64,000 bases of DNA, from positions 18,709,510 to 18,773,509 of the forward strand of contig NC_034015.1 of assembly GCF_000346465.2 (NCBI RefSeq). The letters run 5' to 3'. Each line of letters opens with the position of its first letter. The stretch's first letter is position 1. This DNA comes from Prunus persica. Lineage: Eukaryota; Streptophyta; Magnoliopsida; Rosales; Rosaceae. The translations under genes were made by a program, and so were the position numbers. Shown here piece after piece: positions 47,442 to 61,360 of the stretch. The notes beneath the pieces were generated by a model that was given only the letters and a program-made list of their open reading frames with translations, had not been told where the DNA came from and ran no database searches.

Positions 47442-48913
47442 TCACAAATTAAACATGCATTCAATAAATATACAGGCCAATCAAATTCCAAAGAAATAGC
47501 ATTACATATAATCACAAAGACACTACATTCAACAGCCACCGCGTATCAGGAAGGGATGTCCAATAATACTACAAGCTGTAAGAACAGTTGTGCAACGTGA
47601 CAGCCACAGGTTGGCAATTTCTCTCACAAAATTCTTAATTCAGGGTTGACAATTTCTCTAAACAAGATAAATCATAATAGGGTAAAAACATGAAAACAGG
47701 TATGACTATGACTATGAGATAAAAATGAAAACCAGATAAAGTATTGGTGGTGGTATTGTTGATTTTGTTGTTGTTGTTGTATTATTTAGTGTTAAAAATA
47801 ATATATTTTTTATTATTTATAAAAAAAAACCGTACATAAAATGTTCTCATATATGCAAAAATCAATCTAAGACAAATCTAAATGATCAAATTCTATTATC
47901 TCCTAGCCATCCTTCTTCCTGCTTCTTATCCTACATCATGATATCCAAGGTTGAGCCACATTGAACCACACAAAAAGCTTTTAGTGTGACAACAAATGTA
48001 AGGCAAGAAATTTTGAGAAGGTTTTCCATCAAACCTCATCAACAGATTTCTTTGGCTTTTGTAAGGTTGAAGCTGAGAACTTTTGCATTACAACACCTGC
48101 ATCAAACCTCAGCGTGTAATTTGAAGGTGCCAGATGAATGGCTCGCAGTAAGTTCTTTTTGCAGTCTTGCCACTGCTCAGCTTCATAGTGGGTACGAGCC
48201 AAATAGAGTAGAATCTGAGAGTCTGTGTTATTAAAGAACTTTCTCAAGCAATTTTGGTACTGCAAGACAACAAGAGTCATCAGCACATGTATACGCCATC
48301 AAAAGAATCTGGCAAAAAGAGAAGAAGCATAGAACAGAGATGAGATGAATTCACCATTTTCACAGCCAATGCAAAATTGCCTTGAGCAAAATAAACATGT
48401 GCCAAGTTTATCCACACATCTGGCATCTGAACAAAAATGTTCCCACTGGCAGCTTCTTGAACCTACAATAGTACAAATGAAAACAGTAAACCATTCATGT
48501 ACTAAAATGAGGTACTGTATAGAGATATCGAGAGATCGATCATACAACTCACCTGCGTAAAAATGTCTTTTGAAACATCAAAGTGACCCTTCTCTGCAAA
48601 GACCACTCCAGCACCATTGGCAGCATACAAATTAGCAGAATGTTGGGCTAGGACCTATAAGCATGAGAAAACGAATATTAGGTTTTTGTAACCGAAAAGA
48701 AATGAAATATCAGGATTTCTGTTACCATGGTTGACAAACTCTAGATTCAAATAGTACAAAATACAAATTGAAAGATTTTAGGAATGTCAACTAATAAAAA
48801 TGGTTCACAGACCACACCTAAAATCACCCCAATGATAAAATAATAATGCGCATTTACATTCAAGCCATAGAGGTCATAGAAATAATTAATCAAACATGTC
48901 ACAAATAACAAAA

Positions 48914-48961
<48 letters not shown>

Positions 48962-51900
48962 AAAAAACATACTTTAGTGTAGAGTTCTTTGGCTTTTTCT
49001 AAATGCGTAGCTTCCAACTTAGGAGCTCTTTTCTCATTGCGAATTGCCGCAAAGTAGTTCCAGTTGCCCTTGAGAGTGACAAAAAAGTGTATGAGATGTA
49101 AAGAATACTAAAGTAACAACTACAATGGCAAATGTGTTTCCCATTGACGCATAGAAGATGCAATTATGAAATAAATTTTAAAATAAATTTTAAAGAACAC
49201 CAAAAGTCATCATTTATGTATTATATATCTAAAAAGAATTGAGAGAAGCATGCACACTAAAACAATACACACCAGAGAAAGAGTGGCATAGGAATCCTTC
49301 CCCTCGGTTGCTTCACTAGCAGCCCGAAAGGTTTCTTTTGCCTTAACCCAGTCATCATTTTTCAATTCCAAGTCACCAAGCATTAATAGTGCATTTGGGC
49401 ACTTGTTATTCACCTTCAGAGCATCATTAACCTGTAGAAAGAGCAAGTCAATGTTGGAACAATGTGCGCATGCATGTGTGTGTGAGAGAGATAGAGGGAG
49501 AGTATTAGGACAAAGGGAGTTAAAGGTATAATAACAACCAGTTCAATGCTTAGTTGAAAATTATTTCGAGCTTTCGCAAGGGCAGCCAGTCTCAGATAAG
49601 CATCTACATAGTCTGGGTACTGCAAAGAAGAACAGAGTTTAAACAACCCAAGAAAGAAAAAAAATTGAACCATGACACATCAAAAGGTCAGCTCCGCAGG
49701 TGTTTTTCTTTATTTATTTATCAGTACTTTGTGGTAACCTTGGTTTTTTGTTTGAGCATGAAAAATTCCATTACTAGCACCATGAAGTAAGAGATGCATC
49801 GTGGTCTTTTCTAAGTGCCAAATTCCCAATTACTTAGAATTGAAGACCAGGTTCTATGTTCATAACAACATGGTACTGGTAAACATGCCCAATTAATTCA
49901 GCATCTGCATGGAAATTCTTCTCTTTGAGACGGTCTAAAATCTAATTTAAGTTCACATCACCAATGACAAAAAGTATCAACATTTTTTTTTTACCAAGTT
50001 TTATACTTTAATTAGAGCAACCAGATGGATGTAAGAATATAATCATGTAAAACAATTTTCCTCCAGTGCTATTACAACATAAAACAAGCATATTCATGCA
50101 CGTGCACAAATAGAAAAGACGTACCTTAAACAAAATGAGACGGTACAATATACTTGCAGTTTCAATGTTATGCAACTGCTCGAGTAATCTGGCCAGGTTA
50201 AATAGTGTTGTGACTTTATTCCAGGGTAACTCGACTAAGTGCCCCTCTTTCTCAAGTTGATGAAATATATGCACGTCCTTGTATTGTGAAATAGATGCAT
50301 TAGCATCAATAGATGGGGGTTTTTCTTTACCATCAATGAAGGCAAGCCATATTCCATCACCTAGTGCCTCCCTGAAAGTTTGCTGAGCAAGCTGACAGAC
50401 AGAAGAATATACAAAGATATCAAGCTACGTTTGCTTGGTGTAGCAATTACAATTATCCGGGTAGAAAACAAACAAGCAATCTTAAAACTACTCAAACCTA
50501 CACAACATTTTATGAAAGTGCAAAATGTAGATGCTGATACTTAGCATCTGCCACACAGACAATTTTAATTGCATCAAAGATATCCTTGGAGAACTGCACA
50601 AACCTCAAATTCACCCCTCTCAAAATGAAGAACCCCAAGATTGTTAAGAACTTCAATTGGTACTTCTTCACCTTCCTTTTTCAAAAGATTACGTGCCTGA
50701 AGTAATAATTGACAGCTTAATAAACCTTCAAAGGAAATTACTAGATTCCAACAATGAAGGAGAAAAAGAGCTCCATTTAATATAAGGATGATCATTCTTG
50801 TTATTTAGGACAGAATAACAAGAAATCCATACCGTTTTTAGGCAATCCAGAGCCGCTCCACCATCAGATGAAATCAACAGTTCTCCTAGGTCAAGAAATG
50901 CCTGCATTGCAGTCCGATAGAAAAAATTAAAATAAAAGTTTGAGCTAGGATATGGCTCGCCATACATACTAAAATTTCAAGATGCATCTTCAAAATGACC
51001 ACATAACACCTCAACTCTATTCATCCAAAAACAACTATTATCATCTTGGCTATGTACAGAAACATCCTGTTTTAGTATGGGCACAGGATGTGAGACTCAG
51101 CCAGTTGCTAGATAACCCATGAGGATACAGCTACACACAAGGGTTCCAGTGAGCATTATAATAAACATGTACCATCATTATCAACACTATTACTGTGTTT
51201 CTTTGTGAAGACTGAAGAGCAACAAAGACAAACAATGATGAAAAAAGTATATACAAGGAGAACCCCTAACCAATTGGCATAGCAAACCTCTAATAAACGG
51301 AGACACAAATGTAAGAGTGCCACACCAATAAACAGGAAAGAAAATATCAGACACGTGGACTGTGGGCATAGGTTATGTTAGCAAATTCACACAAACCAAT
51401 TCTCACTGGGGAAAAAATCCACAAGGACACAACTCATCAAAGAATAATAAAGAGGATCGATAACCTGGGAATCACATGGGTCAATTTTTGTAGCCTTCCT
51501 CATAAATTCCAAGGCCTTCTCAGTCTGTCCAAGCTGAAAATATATGTGCCCAAGGACCTAGAGAAAAGGGAAATTAGCAAAGTAAATCAAACTAACAGAA
51601 AAAATATATCATTGATGCCAACATACTTTCATTTCACGTTTCAACTCACTTTCAATGCGTCACAATTATCAGGGTACACCTCCAAAACCTTTTCAAAGTT
51701 TGATAGTGCACTTCTAAGATCTCCCATCTTCAGTTGTACCTGTCCCAAACCTGTCACCATGAGCCCAAAAATTATGCACAGAACTAGGTGAATGCAAACA
51801 ATATTACATCAATATAAACCTGCTTCTCCGTGCAGATTTCAGCATACTACCGAAAAATGTCTTATTAACAGACCTAGTTGAAGTATGCATGCCAAGGAAA

Positions 51901-54900
51901 ATGAAAACAAAAGATGTGGACTTAAAAAGAGAAATTATGTTAAAGTCTTGCAGAAGATATATTACATTATAATCATTACTAATACTATGCCAAAACATCA
52001 TACTCAGGCAAAGTATAAGCACAGAAGATTGTAATGATTGATGGTAACTGACCATAATAAGGAAATACGAACTCAAGGGGTTTACTGATTTCCTTGACAG
52101 ATGCCATGTAGTACACTCCAGCCTTATCATAGTCCCCCTGAAATCCAGTGAAAATAAACGTTTGTAACATTTGTGATCCAATGTATGCATGACTGAAATG
52201 TATAAACTTGATGTCATCAAATCAAATGAGGCCACAAGACTTGCTAATAATTTATCTTCACTTATTTGAAAGTGTTCGTTGCCAGCAGTAAGTTAGTAAC
52301 AGTATTGATGACAATTTCATTATAGGGCCACCTTATGCATTTGTTTAGCTAGGAACCACAATAGCTGGTCGAGTAGCATGTGGAGCTAAATGCTGCCTAA
52401 GATAAATCACTAATGGATGATCAACCACATTTAAACACACACACACACAGAAGTCGCCAGAAAGCATGTGATTGTACGGAACACAACTTCCTCCGCCTCA
52501 AAATTTCCAATCAACACAATACAAAAAATGTAAAGAACCCCTTAATGATAACAAGAAAAGCATGACCTCTTCATAAACAAAATAATAATAATATCATGCA
52601 TAATATTTTACTAACCTTGCTATGGTAAGATCGTGCCAAATTGTAGTAGGAATGTGACTTTGTCGGTCCATGGTTGGTGACAGCAAGTGCAGTTTCAGTT
52701 AGTTGCTCAACTAGAAAGTGCTGACCAGTGTAGAAAAAATGGTTTGCCAAATAATTCAAGGCCATTGCGCAATAAGGGTATATCTCAAAAGCTCTCTGCA
52801 TTTTTTCCATTCCTCTCCTTATTCCAGCAGCTGTCAAGTACAATATATCCTGAATATTAGACTGCTCGAAGGAGAGAAGTATGGACAAATAATAACTATC
52901 AAACTAAACACAAGTGCAACATATAGAAATGCTGACTTGTATGGTTGTACCTGTATTTGCATGCAAATCCATAATCGCAAGTGCAACAAGAGCCTCAACA
53001 TTTTCTGGATCTAGCTGCAAGTATAAATTCATTTTGTTAGAAACTGCGGCATTTAACACCTTCACCTTATATTAATGCATCATTCATTCACTGATATCGC
53101 TTGCCTGTAAAACCCGTTGAAAGGCCTGCCGAGCTTTTTCAAATTGACCCATTTTGTAACGACAGAGACCTATGCCAAGTCTTACAGCCGCAGGACAATC
53201 GGGATGTACTTGCAGGGCCCTCTTTATCAAATTTCACAAAAGACAAGTTAAATCAACAATTAGCGTTCGTAAAAGAAATATCTTCACAAAATTACCAAAT
53301 TTCTACACTGCAGACCCATAACCCCAACCAATTCAAATACAAATAACCAATTCTAGAGGTTCAGACCATATACATTCTTGTGTTCTTCCCATTAGCAAAC
53401 AATGGGATGAAAAATACAAACCTTGTACAGCTCCAATGAATCCGAGTAATGCCCACGGTTGAACTCAACGCATGCCTGCAAATAACAGGGGCAATGTGTT
53501 TACAACAAATGAAGCATATCTACACTAACCAAGCCCAACCCAATTTGGTCTCTCTTGCTCTCTCTCTGGGACAACCAGCTCTGTTATATTTCAAATGAGT
53601 TCCCCCTTGGTCTTAATTTAAATTCTATTCCGTTAGCTGCTATCTAACACTAAAATAGTCACTCCCATGTACCATTGCCAATTTTCTGGCCACAGGGCCA
53701 TGCTCATAGATCATGGATTCACAGCTAGCCAAGTACCTCACATGTTAAAAATTTACACCCATAATCAACACGCTTTAGAAAGAATTATTGAAAGTAAAAG
53801 AGACAGTGTTCAATATATGATATACTGATAAAGCCAAGACGAGGAAGAGCAATAACTAAAAAACTAACTATATCTTCTATTTTCCTTATCATATGCTGAT
53901 ATATTCATCACATCTTTATCCATGCGATCTTTGAAAATGGGAAGCATAATTATTTTGCTAAGCAGAGAAATTCAATGTATATACCTGACCCAAAAGGGCA
54001 GGAACGTTGTCCCGGTCTCCATCTAATACAATCTTGAATGCAGAAAATGCTTGATCAACTTCACCTTTAGCCAATAAGAGCTGACCTGAAAGACAGGTAA
54101 TAAAATTTCAAGTATCATAGGATGCATCATATAACAGCAGCAAAAAGGTTGCCCCTACATTATCTCACAATATAGATCCTTCTGTGACACTCATTGAGAA
54201 TTTAGACACATAATAGTACGAGTAAGCCGTAGATGTATTATAGACCAAAACCAGCAAGTTTCAGAACATAAATTGCAAACACAAAGAAACTTTATGTGCC
54301 ATACAGACAGAAGGATACACAAAATTTCTTTGGACAAAGAGGCTCTGGGGTATCCACACCTTTCCCAACCCAAGTAGAAGGCTCATGAATGTCGATTCTA
54401 GATGCTTTGTTGTAAAATTGTGTAGCTAGAATGAAATGCTCCTCCTTTTCTCTCTGTTTGGTCTCAATTTTTCCGAGGTAGGTGTAGTAGGCCCCTAAAG
54501 CATTCAAGATCGCAATCCTCTCATATCGAACATCAGCATAATACTCATCAATCTCTGCACCAAGAAAAAATAATAATAGCCAACATTACTCCACAATTTA
54601 AACACAATTCGATAGACATTAAGCACCTATAGCAAGTACGAAACAAAAATTAACAAATAAAACAATTTCGGATATTGCAAGTGCCGGGAAAGAATGATTA
54701 CCAGAGCCAGACCCTTCCTCCAAAATCTGGCGGAACTGCTCAAGTTTTCCTTGTTTGAAATACTCTCTCTGCAGCATTCCCAGTTAAAAAGTAAACCGCA
54801 TATTCATCGTTTTGTATTAGAAAAATAAATACAAAATTCACCATTATCTTGCATTAGCGTAAAAATTGAAACGTAATTGTTCAGCAACTCAAACAATCAT

Positions 54901-55119
54901 GCCATGAACAAAACATTAAGCATATCCTCTAACAGAAAAGGCATTTAAATCAAAAACTAAAATGCAAAAAAGACGAACCGCGATAATGAGCCAGAGATCG
55001 AGAGAGGCTTGCTCGGCTTTGAGAATGTCGATGATATCAGTAGCTTCCCTTGGGAGTTGATCCAGAACCACCCTCACTTCCTCCTCTGAATTCTGAACCG
55101 GTATGTACACGCACGCCAT
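45922..55119 (-). CDS. VIP6: CTR9 homologue (VIP6/ELF8), PAF1 complex TPR subunit, ~24 exons
   Basis: CTR9 is the scaffold of the PAF1 complex, which travels with RNA polymerase II and supports H2B ubiquitination and H3K4/K36 methylation; in Arabidopsis its loss causes early flowering through reduced FLC. The start ATG at 55119 gives MACVYIPVQNSEEEVRVVLD, the family N terminus. Exons run from 55119 down to 45922, the larger ones near 54555-54361, 50393-50124, 48260-48034, 47358-47090 and 46553-46236. TPR repeats fill the middle (for example ALNYLANHFFYTGQHF, EVLNNLGVLHFERGEFE, PDVWINLAHVYFAQGNF). The C terminus has a long charged coiled coil (RHKQEVARQMALAEEARRK), a KRRRKGGKRRKKDK stretch, then an acidic tail ending in a run of Asp, as in known CTR9. 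Length is close to the usual ~1,090 aa. The head-to-head partner is MED20. Confidence 0.94.
47397..47437. repeat. (GA)n microsatellite in a CTR9 intron
   Basis: A pure ga repeat of about 40 bp lies in the intron just upstream of the exon at 47358-47090. Confidence 0.9.
48915..48959. repeat. (GA)n microsatellite in a CTR9 intron
   Basis: A pure ga repeat of about 44 bp lies close to the 5' side (plus strand) of the exon at about 49068-48973; on the gene's own strand it reads as a (ct)n tract next to the donor side. Confidence 0.9.
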
Positions 55120-55595
55120 TGATTCCCCCAATCACCCAAAAGCCCAAAAATAAAAAAAATAAATGACAGTTTATCCAAACGAAACCCTAACTCTCTGTCT
55201 ATCTCTCTCAACTCGTCTTCGGTGAACTGGCCGGAGGGCGAGAACGGCCACCAATTAGACGCAAAGAACGCAACTTTTCTTCGCGTTTGAACTTCGAAGG
55301 TTGTGCTGTGAGAAGATGAAAACCGCTCACACAGTCACTGTCTTCTTTATGGTGTTTCTCATACTATACCAAGCTCTCTGTTTTAAAATACAACCGAAAG
55401 AAATAGACTTCTTTTTTCTTTTTTTAAACCGCCTCGCGCTAAAACCTAGTCCTTTTGGGAAACCCAAAAAAAGAAAAAGACCAATTTACTCAGCTCTCTC
55501 TCTCCTCTCTCTCTTCTCTCTCTCTAAGGCTTCATCTTCGTCAGCGGCTCACGGCGACTATAAAGCCCTAAGCAGAACGGTTGGAATCTGAGACA
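55120..55595. promoter_or_regulatory. Shared bidirectional promoter of CTR9 and MED20
   Basis: The two start codons are 476 bp apart and face away from each other, so the interval must hold both leaders and both promoters. It has (tc)n tracts near 55186-55210 and 55492-55525 and no obvious TATA box at the expected places. Confidence 0.7.
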
Positions 55596-57409
55596 ATGCC
55601 ACTGAAATGGTAAAGATTGAAAACCCTATTCTTAGGTTCGGAGTATTATGTATAGTAAGTTTTGTGTTTGATTTTCTTTTGGGTGCAATTTTAGGGTTTT
55701 GCATTGGCAGCCCAATGCAGGGACGACAGTAAACAGCCAAATCATCAACGAAGTAACGCAGTGCGTTGAGAGCATCAATGGCGTTAAGGAAGGCAGGTGG
55801 AAAGCCACTATCACCTTCTACAAACCCATGATTCGAGGTAAATTTCTCATCTTTCGTGTTTTCAATTTTGTTTTTCTCAATTTTGTATTATGGGTTTTGT
55901 CAATTGTTATGAAGTTGGATTTTGATATATATGTACATATATGTACATCAGAGCAGGCTTTAGCAGGGGACTTCCCGCGTGATTTTCTGGGGATTGCGCT
56001 GCCGGAACAACCGAACAAGTACTACCTGATAATCCGATTGCAGCGCATAGTTCTTGAGGCTGATTCATCTATTCAGATGATTATGGAGAAATTACAGTCT
56101 TACAAATCGAGGGTCTCTCTTAATTTTGAGGTCCCCTTCCTCTCTCAATTAGTCTAATTAGGATGTTTAATATCCTGATAATTTGAGGTCCAAACAGAGA
56201 AAATGGTATTAATATGATTCTATGTTGGTGTTGTAGGGATTTCAATATCAACTTGGGGACTTCCAATTAAGAGTGGGGAAAGTTCTTCCTACTCATTCTG
56301 AAAATTTGAGAGGAATAGTTATGGAGGTACCTCTAAGCTTGAAATTTGTTGGAGATTTGAATACTTTTTTATGGGATTTTCCTTTTCTATATTTGGCAAA
56401 TTTTTTACTATTGGAGAAGTAAATATGCATTTTGTAATATCTGAGATTGATAAGGCTTTTATTTTATTTTTTGGGCAGTTTGCCATTGAGAAAGTGCCTT
56501 TCGGTTTCATTTGAGTGTGTTGGTGTCTAACTTTGACTCTATTTACCACAAAAGCATGGGATTAATATGCCTAAAGGAGAGAGCTATATCACAGTAAAAT
56601 TAACCTATGAAAAGTGTGCATCCCCCAAATGTGTTTTGGAGCACTTTATAGTAATGCATGATGGAAGTAGTTTACCTGTTTAGCTACCTTGATAAGAGTT
56701 TTCTCACAAGATTGGAATACAGGCTGGATTACTATTTGCCGAACAATGTGAATTCCAAGCTCTCGTTAATATATGATGTTGGTTTCATGATGATTATGTT
56801 CGGCATGCAATTTATATATTGGCTTAGATTGATTTCTGAATCTCCCTGTTGACTTTGATTAATTTCTAAGAAAAGGCAAATTTTTTTAACTACAAATGTA
56901 TTTGGTTTCAGATCAGTGCTTTAGCATAGGATTGTGATTGTGCTCTATGAAATATTTAGCAGTGTATGAATTTGCTAGTCTTCAGATTGTTGGTCCTTAT
57001 ATGGTCTTTTTTCCCCTTGTTTCCCCAAGTACCCTTGACTATTTGTGTGCTAAAATGACTGATATTTTATCCAACATCTATTTCATATTTGCTAGATGTT
57101 AATATGGGAAATATTTTCATGCTGTCATCGTCTTGGATCCTTTTAATTGAAGTTGCTTGTGTTGTACAGGTGGAGTACCTTCCCATTTCTTCGATGGAAA
57201 AAGCGAGGCAAGTCATGGAAGACTTTATGGATATATGGCAACAGGCTTTGTCAAAGAGATCATTACCAGGGCACTTTATGCACATGGAACCAAACTTTGC
57301 TGAGTATGGCCTTGCAGACCAGTATACTTCACAACATACTGCTGTCCAGTATGCTACTGTTATGGCTCAACTAATTGCAACAGTGCAGGCAGTGCAAGCA
57401 AGAAACTAG
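55596..57409 (+). CDS. MED20: Mediator subunit 20 (MED20), 5 exons, 221 aa
   Basis: MED20 belongs to the Mediator head module, where it pairs with MED18 and helps contact RNA polymerase II. Exons are 55596-55609, 55695-55837, 55952-56130, 56237-56326 and 57170-57409. The 14-base first exon encodes MPLKW with the split Trp codon, and the protein continues VLHWQPN. Conserved blocks are [60 protein letters not shown] and [15 protein letters not shown]. It ends [15 protein letters not shown]. The length matches the plant family (~220 aa). Intron 4 is the only long one (~840 bp). The very short first exon was accepted because it restores the conserved start. Confidence 0.94.
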
Positions 57410-58509
57410 GAACTGAATAAGAAGAATTTGTTGTTTGTCACTTGTCAACTGGTTTTATGAATGGATAACTTCAATCCCAGTTTCTTTGGGACTCACACTC
57501 CCTCTGTTTGGATAGAAGAAAATGAGGGAGGAACGAGGGTCTGTACACAGGTTTGATTGTTCATGGAAGACAAGAAAGTAAAGGGTTGGGTTCTTTAAAT
57601 GGAAAAATAGACTTCTTCATTACCCTTTGTACATCACATTGTTAACTTATGCTTTCGAGTAAAGCTGCTTCTCCATTTATTTCGTGTTTTCCACATCCCA
57701 TTGAAGAGGGCGAATGTCCACAACTTAGTTCTTATTTCTCTGACAACTAGTATAAACGTATCAGAGAGATTTTTTAAAGAATAAAGATTTGCTATTTTGA
57801 TAAACATCTTGAAATAACAGGTAGACATACATACACATGCAAAAATCAAATAAAGATTAGGAGTTGCGCATAGCATTTGCCCAAGTTTAGAAAGAAAATA
57901 TGACAAAAATAGAATTCAAGAATCAAATTTGATAAGAGAAAAATGAAGAAAAAAACTCAGAAACAAATAAGGCAGCAGGCCTAAGTTTCTCGAAGTGGGC
58001 CTTGCCACTTTTTTTTTTTTTTTTTTTTTCTCCAAACCCATGGGAGTCAGCAAAGAACTAAAAAGCCGAGACAACCCTTTGCTTTTTGCACGTACTGAAA
58101 GATGGTGTGCGAGTATAAAGGGGCGCACGTCCACGTGAAGGCACACAGAAGCACAGCTTAGGGCCTAAGCGGCGCGCTATAAAAGCTGGATTTGTTGAAA
58201 GCGAGAGAGGGGTTTGGTTTGGTTTGATTAGCGTTAGCCACCCTCTCTGCCTCTCCCACAGTCATCACTCTGCTTCATTCTCTTTCATTACAGGTTAGCC
58301 TCCATCATCATCATCATTATCATCATCATCATCATCATCATTATCATCATCATCATCATCATCATTATGCATAGAAGAGGCCAAGCAACAGCCTTGGCAC
58401 GAACCCACTTGACCAAAATCTGGTTTTTGCATTTGTTATACATGGGCTGATGAATTTGTTGTCCTTAATTTTATTTTTTTGTTTCCTGCAGATTGTCATT
58501 TAATCTCCA
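57410..58509. other. Intergenic region and RPC4 promoter/leader
   Basis: It holds the MED20 3' flank, a poly(T) tract at 58011-58030, a TATA-like ctataaaag at 58177-58185, and a leader intron from about 58293 (tacag|gttagc) to 58490 (cctgcag|attg). The leader intron starts with an (atc)n microsatellite. Confidence 0.6.
58302..58367 (+). repeat. (ATC)n microsatellite in the RPC4 leader intron
   Basis: About 20 atc units are present, interrupted three times by att. Confidence 0.9.
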
Positions 58510-60826
58510 ATGGAGCCAGAACGAGCTCCCAGGAAGGTTTGTTTGATACCCTGCTTTTGTTGAATTAATGTCCTTTGTTTTTCTTTTAAATTCTTCAATA
58601 GTTTTACTTTTGTTTTCTTCTGATTTTCTTTGCTCTGCTGCAGATGAGATTCATACCAAAAGCTCCCCGCAGAGTGCCAAAGCCTGAAGTCAAAACGTAT
58701 TTGTCACTTTTTGTTAAACTTGAAAGTTGTACCCTTTTCTGGTTTAATCTGTTTCTTAACTTCTGTTATTCTTAATCTCTCTATAGCGAAGTGGACCATG
58801 GGGCGGAGGAGTCTGATGCTGAAAAGGCTAAGGAATTGCTGAAACGCTTCAATGTAACTGTGTTTTTCATTGATATGGATGTCATGGTTTCAATTTCGTT
58901 TCTGATCCCCATATCTCATGTTCTGTTTTGTTTGTGTGTTTATGTATGTTTTTTTTTTTTTTTTGGGTGCTCTTTTCTTATAGGAACAATCATCAAGGGC
59001 GAGGCTCAAAGTTGAAAAGAAAGGTAAGGCTCTTCGGGTTTAAATAAGCCTGATATCAATGCACACTTGTTTTTTTCATTTTCAGTTTACTCAATAACAA
59101 GTGTATAACACAACATATGTAATTCTTCACTTTTATTTCGGCATCTTACACCTGCAATTAACTCAATAAAGTTCAAATCAAATAAAATAGTCAAATAATA
59201 TGTAGTGGAGTTGTGATCCAATGGAAAATATGCTATAAAATTTGTATCTTGTGGATATTTTGTGGGAGTAGGTTGAACTTGGCTTAAGTAGAGGAAATTT
59301 GCATGTCATGATATGTATTCTCTGAATAAGATAATATTTCCGTACAATTTGTTGGGATTAGAATTCTCTGTCATTTATTTTTTGAAATTTGCAGTGGTGC
59401 CTACGCAAATTGTATTTGGTTATGGTGGTGCATCAACAACCATGAAATCATATGGTGCTCCCAAAGGTGGGAGCGCTAGTTCAGCCACCAATGGTATAGT
59501 CTCCTTCAATGTACTCTTTTTGTTTAGCTGCTAATGAGATGCTTCTAGTACATCACCTTGGATGGTGTTTCTGCAGCTGGTGCCTCAGGCGTGAAAGAGG
59601 AGAAAGAATACAGTTCACCATGGGTAGGTTACATTATGATTCAAAATATACAAGCCAACTTGACTATGCATTATTGGTTTCTGGTTTCTGCTTTTTCTGT
59701 GAACGTCTGTGTGTGTGTGTATGACTTTAGTTATTTTTATTTTGGATGTTGTTGCAGGATCAATACAGTTATTACCCTGTAACTCTTCCTCTGAGACCGC
59801 CATATTCTGGAAATCCTGGTATGTTTTGAGAAAAGCATAGGATTATCAATGATGCAACATGGCACATTATAGGTTGTCTAGTCATTGCCTTTTACCTAAT
59901 AGTATACGCATTTACAGGTGGTTTGAGTCGTTCTTCTTTTTTTTTGGTTTTGTTTTGTTTTCCATCTGATCATTTCTGTTTCATCTACTGTCAAGGTGAA
60001 ATTCGACTTGTGTTACAATAAATGCACCTAATGTTCTACCTATACCACTTGCAGAGATTCGTAATGAGGAAGAATTTGGGGAGGGTTCAGAGGAATCAAC
60101 TTATGATGAAAATTCAACAACACCAGCAAATGATCTTGGGCTATTGGTTAGTAATCCCACAATTGAAATTCTAACATTACATGCTTAAATCCTTTGATTT
60201 ACTTTTGATAATTTGTTGGCAGGAGGAAAATAAAGCAACAAGTATGTTCTTTCTTCAGTTACCGCCAAATATGCCTACAATAAAACGATCAGCTACAGCA
60301 GATAGTCAAGAGGTAACAAAAAGCTCAGGGCCACCTGGAGGTGCACGCAATATGCAGAAGCCTTGTTCTTTGTCCGAGTTACCCGCTGGCTTCATGGGTA
60401 AGATGCTGGTGTACAGGAGTGGTGCTGTCAAGATGAAGATAGGAGATAGCCTTTTTGATGTGAGTACAATTTCATAATAAAGATGAAAAATGGAATGCCT
60501 TCTGTTGCCCCACTTAACTGTCCATGCTATTATACATGCATGAAATAATCTTATATTTTTGCACATTTTAACAAACTCCAGTTAACTTTTATGTTGCAAT
60601 TAATTACTCAAGAAAATATTTTTGTGCACGTGTATAATAATCTTATACTTCCTTCTTACCTTTTGAATTGTTGCAGGTCTCCCCAGGAATGAATTGCGAT
60701 TTCGCCCAGGATGTTGTGGTTGTTAATAAAGCAGAGAAAGGCTGTGGCATTATCGGGGAGCTGAACAAGCGAGCCATAATAACCCCAGATGTAGACTCCA
60801 TTTTAGCAAGTATAGATGGTTTATGA
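58510..60826 (+). CDS. RNA polymerase III subunit RPC4 (RPC53/POLR3D), 10 exons, 290 aa
   Basis: RPC4 pairs with RPC5 (C37) in RNA polymerase III, which makes tRNA and 5S RNA; the pair helps initiation and termination. Exons are 58510-58536, 58644-58696, 58787-58853, 58984-59023, 59395-59493, 59577-59623, 59758-59818, 60055-60146, 60223-60459 and 60677-60826, all in phase. The N terminus is basic (RKMRFIPKAPRRVPKPEVKT). The C-terminal RPC4 domain reads FFLQLPPNMP, LPAGFMGKMLVYRSGAVKM, GDSLFDVSPGMNCDFAQDVV and LNKRAIITPDVDSIL. The FxQLP and GKMxVYxSGxVKMK motifs are diagnostic. The protein is in the size range of plant homologues (~280-300 aa). No anomalies are seen. Confidence 0.93.
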
Positions 60827-61360
60827 TAGTTTTTCCTCATTTGCAATACAATTTTGGTTCCTAGGTCTATATACCTTTGAGAGGGAAATTATCTTTGTTA
60901 GAAACTATCAGAGAAAATAGTTGACAAGTTCCAATAGCAAGACTAGTTAGGAATTTTTTCCAGTATACCAGCAGCCACCATAATATGCAGAACAGTGGAT
61001 TGTTTTATACTCATTTCAAATGAACCTATTGCAACTAATCGTCTGTGTCTAATGGCATTGAAATAAAAGTCATATCCTACCATTTAAGTATATATGCTCT
61101 GCTCTCTGTTCGAGACATTTGTCAATTCTCCTAAGTTGAATGTATTTGCTTTATAAAATTATTGTAACAAACCATCCTTAGGAGGTGAATTGGCTCTTGA
61201 ACGGTTGTTGCCACTTTCAGAAGACACTGAACTTAATGAGCAAACGCAAAATCTCGACTTCTTCATTATGAACAAAACACATTATGGGAAATATAACAGG
61301 CACACATTTTTAATATCACATTATTGGAAGTGAAATTTAGACATGGCAGGCTTGTCCAAC
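60827..61360. other. Convergent 3' flanks of RPC4 and the P450 gene
   Basis: AT-rich; no gene seen. Confidence 0.5.

Noticed and set aside
55301..55591. 96-codon plus-strand frame in the CTR9-MED20 interval
   Set aside because: It falls in the leader/promoter region, is low in complexity toward its end, and matches nothing.
58302..58367. Possible His/Ile-rich coding repeat
   Set aside because: It is an (atc)n microsatellite in a leader intron, with no start codon context.
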